From Euonymus europaeus (Eukaryota; Streptophyta; Magnoliopsida; Celastrales; Celastraceae), in the NCBI GenBank assembly GCA_963580455.1, contig OY756964.1, positions 26,076,001 through 26,140,000 of the forward strand: a stretch of 64,000 bases of DNA. Direction: 5' to 3'. Below are positions 1 through 11,126 of the stretch, piece after piece (within the stretch, counting starts at the first letter, position 1; every line of letters begins with the position of its first letter). The position numbers and the translations under genes were made by a program. Below the pieces are notes generated by a model, which saw only the letters and a list, made by a program, of their open reading frames with translations, ran no database searches and was not told the DNA's origin.

Positions 1-1235
1 CCATTGGCTCATTATCTATCCGTTGTTGTTAATGTTGTGTTCAATAAATTTTAATTTGTTTTGTACCATGTTTACTCAGCTTTGGCCACTATCCTTTGTC
101 ACTTGCCATTTCGCTCAGCTTTCCGTTGATGATTAACGAACTCTCTAAGATAAGATTTATTTTCTCATAGTTATACTTTTGTCAATGTATTCTTGGTCTC
201 CCCTCCAGCTGAATACAGTTATTTACTTTGTGTTAACGTGACTTATGTTGATGCTGCTTTGCTTTGTATATTTAATTGTGAATAAACACAAATACATGCA
301 AGTATTTTTGTCTGTTTTTTTGTTTGAGGGTTGATGTGGTATGCCATGTTAAACAGTGGGCTACAGCTTGCTAACTTTGGTTGATTATTTAGCTGTTGTA
401 ATGGCGCATAATCATTTGTTTACACATATTGGATTAAACCCAATATCCCTTTGTATGCCTTGCATTCTTGCATTAAACACGCAAAAAGTGATAGATGAAT
501 ATAACACACCCGATCGCAAAGTGCGGGCCAAAAGCTAGTTAGATATAAAATTCTACGTCAAAAGCATCTGAACTGTTGAATATCAACTTGCACAGATTGG
601 ACATGGAACATTATGGGCAACAAAAGGAGCAGACTGGGCCATAGCTGAAGGATCAAAGGTGCCTGTAGCCTAACTTTCAGATCAATAACAGAAGATGTCA
701 CTCTTTAAGGGATACAGGAAAAACGGTAAGGAAGAGAACAAAAATTCTAACAGAGGGGGGCCCGCAAGAGCCGCATATCGGTCACAGCTGCAAAACAACT
801 GCATTTTGTTTGAGTACAGTATACAGATGATCCAACTGTTAGTGCCTCAACTTTTGTTCTCTTGGATAAAGTAAAGTGCCGTTAGACTCTGCCCGCAATC
901 CTGATTCACCAGAAGTGTATAGTGTAAATCTAAAGATTGCGCTTGGCCGAAAAAGGCTAATAACATGCGATGAACGAGACAATTGTTCTGGTTCAGCCAA
1001 AAGTTCCGGAGTCCAAACCTTCCATTTCTTCCAATTTGTATAGGACATATGTGTGAACCCGCTCAGCATATCCAAATTATGGAAAATTACCCCAATTTGC
1101 AACTCAACTGCGGAATTTGACTAGTTGGAGTTGGAGTTGGAGTACCCAGAGATGGAAGAAGCATTCTTTCAGGGGTAGCATCACAATATGGATTATTAAA
1201 CCAACTTTATGATGGAGCAGTCATGTGCACAACTA
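1..1235. other. Intergenic or 3'-flanking DNA, no gene recognised
   Basis: This is AT-rich sequence downstream of the MICU gene, which reads on the minus strand and stops at 1236. Short open frames at 356-538 (+) and 839-1102 (-) have no recognisable domain and no supporting splice sites. A small GGAGTT-type direct repeat lies near 1123-1140. Part of the stretch next to 1235 is presumably the MICU 3' UTR. Confidence 0.5.
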
Positions 1236-4200
1236 CTAGCGGAAAGATAAAAGTTTCGTGACTCCCCATTCTACAGTCTGAGGAACATCCATTTCACGTT
1301 TGTGTAGAACTCTTACAAACTCCTTCAAGCTTATATTTCCATCGCAATTTGAGTCGAAGATGTGGAAAATAATATCAACCACATTGTCAGTGAGGGATAT
1401 GCAGCACACCTGATATTTGTAGAGAGATTAAAAAAAAATCTAAAAGCCTTGCATGATGGAACAGGTTGTTTGAATCAATTTAATATAATACATACAAAAC
1501 CAAACCATGATGAATAACATGTTGGAAATCTATCAGCACATTCGAACTAGAAAGATAACACAAATAATTCAGTTTTTTTTTTCAATGATTAATAATAATT
1601 CAGTGTTTTCTCCCATACTTGGAATGCTTTTCAGTAAAAAAACTATAGCTAACAGAAAAGAGGAATTGCAATCAATCCATGAAAGAAAGCTAAGAGTCTT
1701 ACGTGGGATGCAGCTCGCTGAAAGTCCTTCCTCGTTAGAAGGCCATTGACTTTTCCGTAACTGAAAAGAGCCAAGGTTAATGGCTGCAACGTCTTACGTA
1801 GCTCCGCAAAACTCCTGAATTCATCTAGTGTAATGCGTATATCCCTAAGACGAGGCTTATTATTCAACTCTTCAACTCGGTCGAGAAAACGGTCTATATG
1901 ACTCATATCAGCAGAGGCAACCATGGATAATGCAAAATCTTTAGCTGATATGGTTGCTTGTTGCTTGTAGTCATAATGTGAGAATTCCAATATCAGAATC
2001 TAGCAAAAAGAATCATTTGAAGTTGAAGTTAGCCCAAAGTTCTAAGCAAGGGGAGAGAAATAGGCAAAGTAGGGCAGTAAAAACACATGGATAACAAATC
2101 TAAAAAACAATCATGACTACCATGAATGAGATGAATACGAAGTCAAGAGTTCTTCTAGACTTCTAGTCTAACGAGATTTTCCGGTATGTCAGGATAAACA
2201 CAGGTACTAGGACCCAGATGGAGGAAGGGGATTGGGGGTATCAGATACCCCACCCCATAGCATGAACTTAAGCTAACAAAATTGACATGAACACAATAAA
2301 ACAGCTAACTTTACCTTCAAATTACACCGTGATTGTTTAAAGCACAAGAAAAGACGACCAAATTTCAAAGAAAACAAACAATTCCATGAAATATTGTATA
2401 CTACTAAAATCTACTTGAAGTCGCAATCTAAGACCTATTTTGACCAACCTCATTTCATGGCAATCAGATAATTATCATAGAGCTTCAATGCTGATATTGC
2501 AACAACACAATATAGACTGGCGGCAGACATATCTGTTCATGACCAAACACAAAAACTGGTCTTCATATAGTTTAGAGGAATAAGAGCTCCATGCACTCAA
2601 TGTAAATTCACAAAAGATCAATGCACATATTCTTATTGTTTTTAACATTGACTTCCTAGAGGTGATTTATACTCGTTGACAAGTACATCGTCTCTCTTTT
2701 TTCAGTATATAAGGGTGGCCGATTGCTGCTGCGTACTTTGATGATTACTACCTGTTTATCAACTCGAGGAATATAGAAGTTTGAATTCTAACCACTAATG
2801 TTTTCCCCACAACAAACCAACCAGTAATGTTAGGTCATATGTCACCAAGGCAACCCTCTGAAAAAAGAGATTCACCCTCTTACTCTTGCGTCATTTTCAG
2901 TCCCCAAATGAGGCCCGACTTTAAAGATGGCAACTTTGGTTACACACTGACTCCAGACTAAAAGTTGGTGATGGGAAAACTTCATGAACATTATGAAAAA
3001 ATATCGCCGTAATAAAATCACTTAGGTTAGAGTAAAACAGCATCAAAAACACCAAATAAATTTAGAGATTCCAGCTGCTAAATTACATCTCAATGTGGGA
3101 AAGGAAAAAGAGAGTGAAGGCTTACTTCATCTTGCAACTTCCTCAGAAACTGAACAAATTTATCATGTTTAAGGCAAGATTTTCCATCCTTGCCAAAGAA
3201 GTACTCCACCAAACCCCCATTTTCCACAGAACCTCCAATCTTTAACCTAGTTCGAGGACCATCCCTATAAAAAGCCCCCTGCCTGTTTTGAGATCGCATC
3301 AAAGCCATCACCTTTTTGAATTCTTCCTTACTTATTTCCCTGTATATCAAGATAAAAGGTCACTTACCAGTATCTTAGTCAAGTGTTTATACAAAAAGAT
3401 GATAGAGCACTCATCAGTTATAAAACTCAGTTAAATTGGAAGTAGCTAGTGGTTGTTAAACTTCAAGCGAAGTGAAGTGTTCCACAAATTTTGTTCATTG
3501 ACTAGACCTAGTGATATCATTAACTAAGCAATCAGGAGGAAAGAAAATTGACAAAGGAAACATGGGAAAGAGATTGGAAAAACAAGAGGCTGAATTGATG
3601 GCTGTAATATGATGTACCTCTCACCTCCAAATAGATTATCCTCTATAATCGTTCCTCACAGAAAAAGTTTCAGGGTTATTCTTTTTAAAAAAATAAAAAT
3701 CACTAGACGATGATATAGACAAACTAACTATCATGCGTTTACAAGGTGTGCATTGGAATGCACTATGACACCCCATATAATAGTCCTCCATGGAACTATG
3801 GAAGTACGTGAGAGAGCTCCCAAGACATATCAGGAGAAAGTCATTAAAGGAGAGATGGAGAAGAAATAATTTGTGCACTTGATGAGGGCATAATTGAAGA
3901 CAAGAGGTTACTCCACTCCTGTAGAACTACCTACCATGTGCAAGGAAAATTTTCAGATCATTTTGTTTTCCTGAATAAGATGTGAAAGCATGTGGCACTA
4001 CAAGCCAAATATTTTACAGCACAGAACACGTGTCTGATTCAGATGTCCAAGAAGCGTCCAGCACAGACAAGGCTCTGGTAAAGCAATCTTCCTTTACAGT
4101 TTAATTCTCAACGCTCCATGAAATCAACAGTGCAAAGCTTCAAAAAACTTGTAGTCTAATAGCTAAAACTGACACAGTGACACCTCATAACATTGAATCA

Positions 4201-4400
4201 AACAGCTGAAGATGCATTCCTTCAAATAATTCATTGGGAAAGAAATGGTAGGAAAGAAAAGGCGTAGATACTTTGAGTATGCAAAGTTTTGATACAGACC
4301 CGTTATTGTTGACGTCAAACATTTTGAAAGCCACAGAAAAACTTGACTCTGGGATGCTTAGTACTGTTACGAAGAAGATATACCTGTGACAACAAAAATA

Positions 4401-4432
<32 letters not shown>

Positions 4433-5965
4433 GTTTTATCCTCCATAAACTGAAAAGGTGCAAATTGAACATTTCCGTACAAAGTAAACAGAAACATGGG
4501 CAATTTTGAGCCAAAAAAAAATACAAGAAGGGCATAGGGAGTCTAGAATTTCATTTCACAGAAAAAACTCCTATTGGCAACTCACTCTTCGAAAGATATA
4601 AGTCCATCACTGTTGACGTCAAATAGCATAAAAAATTCTGAAGGAGGACATCTTAAGTCACCAGGATTCCTTTCCCCACTTAAATATCCATCTCTAACAA
4701 GGTGCGATTCAGATGGTGGAAAAACAGGAACAACTGCCCGCATCAAATCTGATGGTTTCATAAGTAGTTTTCCTTCTGGTGTTTGAAAAGATGCAAAGTA
4801 TTCAAAAACCTTCAATATAGAGGAGCAACAAATTGTCAAAGACATATAAAATATGGATAAAAATTTAATCCTAATTCACTAAGGCCCTAAGCAATGCATC
4901 CTACATCACGAACATTGGTCCTGAAGCTCGAGGCCCACCACCATTTTCCCACAGTAAACCCTAAAGATACTAACATCTTAAACAAAATGTTTTGATGGTC
5001 ACTCTTAGCTATTATACTTTACCCATCCATACACATTCCTCCACGTTTGGTATTTATTAGATGTTCAAACTTCAAAGTCCCCTTATCATTCTCCATCAGA
5101 TGATTATTATCTTTTCCCTATCTGAGATTTTAAAAAGACTTGCTATCATCTCTTTTATCGTTTTTTTATTTCTTTAGAGATAAAAGAAGGGTTTTATAAG
5201 GAGCATATAGAAAAGAACTGAAATTGAGACAACTGAGACATAGTCCCATGACATAAATCAAATGGCCATAAGACAAAACTGCTTGGAGCATTAATGATAA
5301 CGACTTGACAAGTCAATGTCGCAAATAATCTTTGATGATCATTGTCATTATTGATTACTGAAATCAATGCCAATCGGCAAAGTTAATACGGCACACTATG
5401 AGATTGTAACTACCTTCTCCGGCCGACTGCGCAACCTTAAACGCTTCTCATATTTAAAGAAAACTCTTCTCCTATAATCATCTGCAATCACAGAAAATAA
5501 ATTTTGACATTGCAAGGCCATTGCTCTCTCACTCATTAATTAATCTTTTCCGTTCTAAGCTTAAATAACGATGATACTGACGAGAAGAAAAAAACAGGGA
5601 AGAGACTAAAAACCTCCGAAGAGAAAGCTTGAGCTACTGTCAGGAAATGAAAGTTTCCGAGCAGGTATTGACCAATCACCGAAAGAGAATGACGAATTTT
5701 TAACCAAACCAAAACCAAAATCGGAAGTAGAGTCAGTAGTTGACCAATAGAGCAACCCAAGACCAGAACCTACTCCGATCCCCGAAAACCATCTCGCCAA
5801 AGTACGAAGACCGGTGCTCTGTTGCTTATCGGCGTCACTGATTGAAGTCAACGACGAAGATGGAAGCGGTGGAGAGTTGGAGGCTTGGCGAGCCTGAAGC
5901 CGTTGTATTGAGGAGAGCCGGCGGATGGTCAGTTCAGATCTTTCGAGAGACGTTAGAGCCAGCAT
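1236..5965 (-). CDS. MICU: Calcium uptake protein of mitochondria (MICU-like EF-hand protein)
   Basis: Seven exons in transcript order: 5965-5614, 5481-5414, 4809-4586, 4383-4300, 3339-3126, 1999-1703 and 1409-1236. All introns are GT-AG and the joined frame gives 470 aa, close to plant MICU (about 500 aa). Three canonical 12-residue EF-hand loops are visible: DVNSDGLISFEE (about 204-215), DVNNNGEISKEE (about 238-249) and DSNCDGNISLKE (about 432-443). The first exon encodes an Arg/Ser/Leu-rich N terminus followed by a glycine-rich hydrophobic stretch (GIGVGSGLGLLYW), consistent with mitochondrial import and an inner-membrane anchor. By family, MICU binds Ca2+ in the intermembrane space and gates the uniporter channel MCU. 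The start is the first ATG of the open first exon. EF-hand spacing and exon structure fit the single plant MICU rather than calmodulin or CDPK; there is no kinase domain. Confidence 0.93.
4400..4424. repeat. (AT)n microsatellite in MICU intron 3
   Basis: About 12 AT units lie inside the intron between MICU exons 3 and 4. On the minus strand the array ends about 17 bases before the acceptor at 4384, so it occupies the normal branch-point/polypyrimidine zone. Confidence 0.9.
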
Positions 5966-6239
5966 CTTTTAGGTCAACTTGAGATGCGACGCCACGACGG
6001 TGCAGTTACAGATTTGGAAACTGAAAGCAGATGACGAGTTAGAGATTTTGGAATTTTTTGGGTATAAATTTTAATATTGAGATTTTGAAACAGAAAAGGA
6101 GGAGAAAAACGGTACCGTTTAGAAATCTAATTAATGGACTTTCCTTTTCCAAGTTAATACTTCGGCGCGCGCCCATATTTTTTGGGATTCCATGGGCTCA
6201 GTAGGTAGTGGCTGAGCTACTCTTGGTTACAATTTATCT

Positions 6240-6620
6240 CAGAGCTTATATGTTAAACAGTTTATAAATTTATTTTTATCGGTCAACAATCACATCAATT
6301 ATATATTAAAAAAAAAAATTGAATTTTCTCTATTATCCTTATTTTCTCACACATTTATCCGTTTATCTCTCAAAATATATATAAAATTTTGAAAATAATT
6401 ACATATTCGAATTCAACGCGTAAAACTCTTTCCAACAAAACTCATATTCAATAGCTTTTATTTCATTATTAAAGTATTTTACATACCCCTAATAGTAAAT
6501 TAACAGCTTATACGCTATCAAAACTTCCGCTCTACCGAACAGCACACCGTTTATTTGACAGCTTATACGCTACACAACTTATATGCTATAAAAATTTCCA
6601 CTTTACCTAATAGACCTTGA
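6240..6620. repeat. MITE-like dispersed repeat, copy A
   Basis: This AT-rich segment shares recognisable blocks with 56840-57760: TCGGTCAACAATCACATCA, a CATA(C/T)CCCTAATAGTAAATT block, and several (A/C)GCTTATA(C/T)GCT motifs. It lies directly upstream of the MICU 5' leader. Shared blocks in the same order suggest two copies of one nonautonomous element. Exact ends and the superfamily were not resolved. Confidence 0.6.
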
Positions 6621-6739
6621 GTGTCATTCATCCTCTCCACTTAATTAAATAGTGTGGACCTATCTATACCCCAATTTTTATGGAATTCATAAAAAAACAG
6701 TAAAAAAACTCAATCTAATAACACCCTAAGTAGTCTAAA

Positions 6740-7620
6740 CCATGTTCCAGTTGAGGAGGGATGTCCTTTGTGTGGTGCTTATCTGGATAATACAGTCCAC
6801 GCACTTATTTTTTGCCCTTTGCCCTATTTTGTGTGACCAATGGAAAGTCATGACGTGCTGTTCTCTTTTGAAACATCACTCAAGTACTGAACTAGTTGAT
6901 ATTTTATCTCTCCTTAAGGATCACATATCTGAATTTGAGATGAGAGTCATGATCATGGCTTTGGGTGAAGCTTGGAATTGCAGGAACAAGATTATCCATT
7001 CGATGAAAGGGAGGCCACCGTCGAGACTCTTTTGTTGGATTCCTCAATTCATGTTGGATTTTGATAGGTGCCAACTTATAGGTGCGGCTGGTAATGGGAT
7101 GGATCATCCAATTTCTTGGAGAACCTTGCGGGATAATGAGGTAGCTGTGAACGTTGATGCAGCCAGGTTAGTGGATGGGTAACAGGAGTGTTGCGGGCTA
7201 CATATTGAGGACTGCCAATGGAGGTTTGGTGCTTGTAGGTGCTTTTCCTATTGGCTTTCCAGATTCTGTTGTGTTGGCTGAGTTGTATGCTATCAGAGAA
7301 GGGATTCAATTGGCAAGGATAGCTGGTGCAAGGGTTGTCTTCATCATTATTCTCTAAGTGCGATCTCTCAGATCTGTGCTCAAGAGGATAATCGAACGGA
7401 AGTGGGGCATGTTCTTGGTGATATTCGTGAGGAGATGAGTGTTTTTCAATTTCTTGGCTTTGTATTTAGGCCTAGGAGTTTTAATGGTACTGCTTATTCC
7501 ATTGTTAGGTTTGCTCTATCCTCTCCCTCTTCTTGTATTTAGAATTTGGATTCAGCACCACAATGGCTCATTGATTGTATTGCGGTGGATTCTCCGCCTT
7601 TAGTTTCTTGTTAATTGAAG
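6740..7620 (+). pseudogene. LINE (non-LTR retrotransposon) 3' remnant: zf-RVT plus RNase H-like domain
   Basis: In one frame the start reads CPLCGAYLDNTVHALIFC, the zinc-binding module that follows reverse transcriptase in plant LINEs. The next segments read WNCRNKIIH and VAVNVDAARLVDG, where the first acidic residue of the RNase H-like fold lies. A frameshift near 7180 moves the continuation (GNRSVAGYILR, VLAELYAIREGIQLA with the second acidic residue) to another frame. A third frame near 7470 carries RSFNGTAYSIVRFALSS, like the domain end. The upstream reverse transcriptase is absent. A short A-run follows near 7630. This is a dead 5'-truncated copy. Confidence 0.85.
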
Positions 7621-7630
7621 GTTTTATTCA

Positions 7631-8417
7631 AAAAAAAGTCTAACTCCAAAACCCTATTTCCCTCTCTAATTTTCCCCTCTCAAGTCTCCCCTCTTTAACC
7701 AAATTCATCAATAGTTGTGTGTAAAATTTTGTGAAGCTTCTACTTAACGATCTGGTATGGAAGAAGTGTGATGAGCCAATAATCTTGTAGATCTCTATTT
7801 TTTCATGAAAACTTGATCGCTGTTGAGTCGATTAAGCATATATAAGAGTTAGGCCCAAAAGAGAGGGAGAAGATGTATCGAAGAAAAAAGGGGTCATGAC
7901 CACAGCTACTAGGGAAAGATTAAAAAAAACGACTATTAGATCTTTATTCTTCTTGCGCATGTTGGTAACTGCGGGTCAGAGAGAGACCACTAGAGATCTA
8001 ATAGATTTTTTGAGGAGGAGCACAGCTTTGGTACAACACTAGCGCAAGTCCTCTACCTCTAGTTTACACTCTTCGTGGAGGGCACTAACCCGTAGTGAAT
8101 AGCACTCTTCTCAAGCGGCACTGCATCATCCGCCACTATGCACTTCACCCGCCCTTACATTCCTTGTCTTGGAAGCCTTGTCTGATGGTGGTAATGGGAG
8201 AATGAGAGGATGAGCAAGGAAGAATATGTTTCCCTAAACACCCCCGTTCGGTTAAAAAATGGGGTTTACTCAGTTTTGATATATTTTTAATTGGGGTTTT
8301 ACTAGTAATGTTGTGAGATCGATAAAAATTGGGATGTAGATAATCCTACCCAATTAAATAAGCCTCATCAATCATAAAAAAAAAATTCTCCATTAATTGT
8401 TTCTATCATCCTAAAAA
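7631..8417. other. Intergenic DNA, nothing recognised
   Basis: No open frame with recognisable domains on either strand. The sequence is moderately AT-rich and probably decayed repeat. Confidence 0.4.
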
Positions 8418-8714
8418 CACAACCTAGGACTGAAATCAGGGCAAACTAGTGATCCAAATTCTAAGGATGTCATAGATGTTGGTGGCAGAAGGAAACGTCA
8501 TGGTTGTCTAACGCCAAAAGAAACTGACATTTCTATTGCTCTCATACATCTCATCCAATTAGCTTTGAACCTAGAAGAATCCAAATCCACATCGAACAAG
8601 TGCAGGCCCTTGTACGTAAGAGAAAAAGAAATTGAGGCAAATATTTTGGGTGGATCTGAAAGTGACAAAATTAGTAGAGAGAAATCTCATGGTGGTGAAA
8701 TCTGGTGGAATTGA
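8418..8714 (+). pseudogene. Open-frame remnant of unknown, possibly transposon, origin
   Basis: One frame stays open for about 100 codons without an ATG. It encodes a hydrophilic product with RRKRHGCLTPKETD and REKEIEANILGGSESDKISR, then meets a stop at 8712. The next 150 bases contain further frame-broken coding-looking sequence (VDDNDNADNFFEDLDSS in another frame). The LINE remnant just upstream makes a retroelement origin plausible, but I do not recognise a domain. Confidence 0.25.
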
Positions 8715-9770
8715 TGTTACGAAGAGTCTCGTTCTCCCTCTTCTACATGACTTCAATTAAAAACAAAATTTGAGTATTCAAGTTGATGACAATGATAATG
8801 CTGACAATTTCTTTGAGGATCTAGACTCAAGCCCTTGAGCCTTTTCTGCTATTCATATTCTTGCTCTAGCTTTTAATGGTGGTTCGGGTACAAATTGTAA
8901 AAGTCACAAAAAAAAAAAGTGGAGTGTACAAGTAAATCTTAAATATTTTAATTTTCATAAACAGTCGATTAACCGTTTCAAAATCCAAACTATAACCTCC
9001 CGATTGAACTAGCAGTTAGTGACTGAATTGACAAATTCTTTTCATACGAGGGATTTTATTCCCTTCATCAATGTACTCACTAATATTTTTCATAAAATAT
9101 TTATAATTTATAATATAAGGCAGGGTGGTTTTAAATCGAATACTCTAATAATTTATTAAATGATTCGGATATCCTAAGCTGGACATAAAAAACAAATTGA
9201 AAATCGTGATGGGTTTCAAAATAAATACTGAAATTGTTTTCAAACTATATAGAATTAATTTTTGCATTTTAAATGGATTGGACATCATGTAAACAGTGTC
9301 TGAATCGGTGTTTTGTCATCATGTAAACAGTGTTAGAATATTTGCTTAAATTGTATCGTCCAAAAAAAAAAGAGCAAAATAATTTGGCGAACCGTAGTTT
9401 TTTTAATCATGTTATACCATCAATCCTATCATGAAGACCGCAAACTAGCGGCAACCATGATTTTCTAATAATAAGATCGAAAACCATCAAAATTGAGGTT
9501 GTATTGCGAGACCCAGATCATGGTTGATATATATTAATTCTAACCATTTATTAACGTTTGTAATTGAACAAGTCATAATAGTACTTGAAACCTCCAAAAT
9601 ATGAGTATTGAATGCTAGATGGGTCATATTCTTATTGACAATAAAATGATGGTCTTATAGACAACAATGTAGCCAAAAATGATGGTCTTGTAAGAGCAAC
9701 TCCATCTGGACTCCTAGATGAAGTACTAAATGGAATAATCGTGATTATACTCTCTCTCATTCTCAAAAAG
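8715..9770. other. AT-rich intergenic DNA
   Basis: No gene recognised. At 9691-9715 a GAGCAACTCCATCT-like block resembles the end of PIF/Harbinger-type MITEs (compare 35089), but no partner end was identified. Confidence 0.4.
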
Positions 9771-9775
9771 TTCAT

Positions 9776-9891
9776 CCGTTTGGATCCGAGTATGTCTCAT
9801 AAAATATAAGTTATCGTAAAACATAAAAGCTGAGAGTGTTTGAGAGTATAGATGATAGAGTATAAACTAGCGTATACTCTGAAACAAATAG
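9776..9891 (+). mobile_element. Palindromic MITE, copy 1
   Basis: About 116 bp running from CCGTTTGGATCCGAGTAT to TATACTCTGAAACAAATAG. The core TAAAAGCTGAGAGTGTTTGA is shared with the copies at 10316, 10442, 10622 and 34517. The ends are roughly inverse complements, so the element can fold on itself, and it has no coding capacity. Confidence 0.8.
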
Positions 9892-10315
9892 AATGAACTC
9901 AATTTAGCGGACTTTTATTGAGTAATGTTTTGCGATCTTAAGTAGTACAAGTACCATTGTAATGAAAATAATTATCAACTCATCTTGACATTAATGTATA
10001 ATTCAATCTTGCAACTTCCCAATGGAATTGTTGCAAGGCAAACTGGTTTTTAGCAAAATTAATAGTAAGTTTCTTTCACGAATTCAAAATTCTTATGGCC
10101 AAGATTTTTGTTTTGATTAAAGCAGCAGAAACATATACCGGAGAAAAAGAGTGACCGCACGGCATCAAACATTCTTGCACCATCAGAAATCTGAATACAT
10201 CACACACAAAAAATTACCATTATTATTTAGAAGATACCTACCACCTGTCAGGACTACTCAATTAGTTTCCAAATGTGTATCCATAATTCTAGTAAAAATC
10301 CCTTGTATATTTAGC

Positions 10316-10437
10316 CCCTATTTGTTTCATAGTATACGCTAGCGTATACTCTTTCATCCATATTCTCAGACACTCTCAGCTTTTACGCTTTACGAGAATT
10401 TATATTCTATAAAATATGCTCTGATCCAAACAGACCC
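10316..10437 (-). mobile_element. Palindromic MITE, copy 2
   Basis: Opposite orientation to copy 1: the core reads CAGACACTCTCAGCTTTTAC and the far end CTCTGATCCAAACAGACC. It includes TATACGCTAGCGTATAC, itself a perfect palindrome. It is separated from copy 3 by only a few bases. Confidence 0.8.
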
Positions 10438-10441
10438 TTAG

Positions 10442-10543
10442 CCTCCGTTTGTTTCAGAGTATAAGCCCTATACTCTCAGACACTCTCAGCTTTTACGTTT
10501 TACGAGAGCTTATACTCTATCAACATACTCTGATCCAAATGGA
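10442..10543 (-). mobile_element. Palindromic MITE, copy 3
   Basis: About 102 bp from CCTCCGTTTGTTTCAGAGTA to ACTCTGATCCAAATGGAT, with the same core as copy 2 and in the same orientation. Copies 2 and 3 form a near-direct tandem. Confidence 0.8.
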
Positions 10544-10621
10544 TATTAAGAGAAAATACATTCCAACTTAGAAGACTCGTATCCCTTATTTCTCGTGGAC
10601 TGTAAAAATACACAAATCATC

Positions 10622-10725
10622 ACTCCGTTTGGATCAGAGTATTTTCATAGAGTATAAGCTCTCGTAAAGCGTAAAAGCTGAGAGTGTCTGGAGTATGGGT
10701 GACGTATACTCTCACCCAAACAGAC
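10622..10725 (+). mobile_element. Palindromic MITE, copy 4
   Basis: About 104 bp from ACTCCGTTTGGATCAGAGTA to TATACTCTCACCCAAACAG, with the core AAAAGCTGAGAGTGTCTG in plus orientation. It ends about 400 bp upstream of the flotillin start codon. Confidence 0.8.
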
Positions 10726-11126
10726 TCATGTATTTTATGATTAAAAACACATGCAGCCGTCAGTTCACGGTTTTGACTTTTCAGGGTTGAATAGAGGCAC
10801 GGTTTCAAAAATAAAATGATGATATCATCATCTCATCAATATTAAAAAGAAAAAATATAATTGAAGAGGAAACAATCGATATCATAAATTTGTAATTAAT
10901 ATAATCAATTTTTTCTAATTAAAGTCTGAAACCGTTACCGCACACACACGAAGCTCAGGTATCGTATTTATTTTGGAAAAGTTTCCTTTAAAATCGTTTG
11001 TAAAGTCGTAGTAGGAGTAGGAGTACTCGTTTTAAAATCAAAGAGTTTCCGATTTGAAAGTGTCAATTGTTTTAAAAAACTTTTGAGACGATTCAGTCTC
11101 TGTTCTGCAAACAAAAAACGCTGGTC

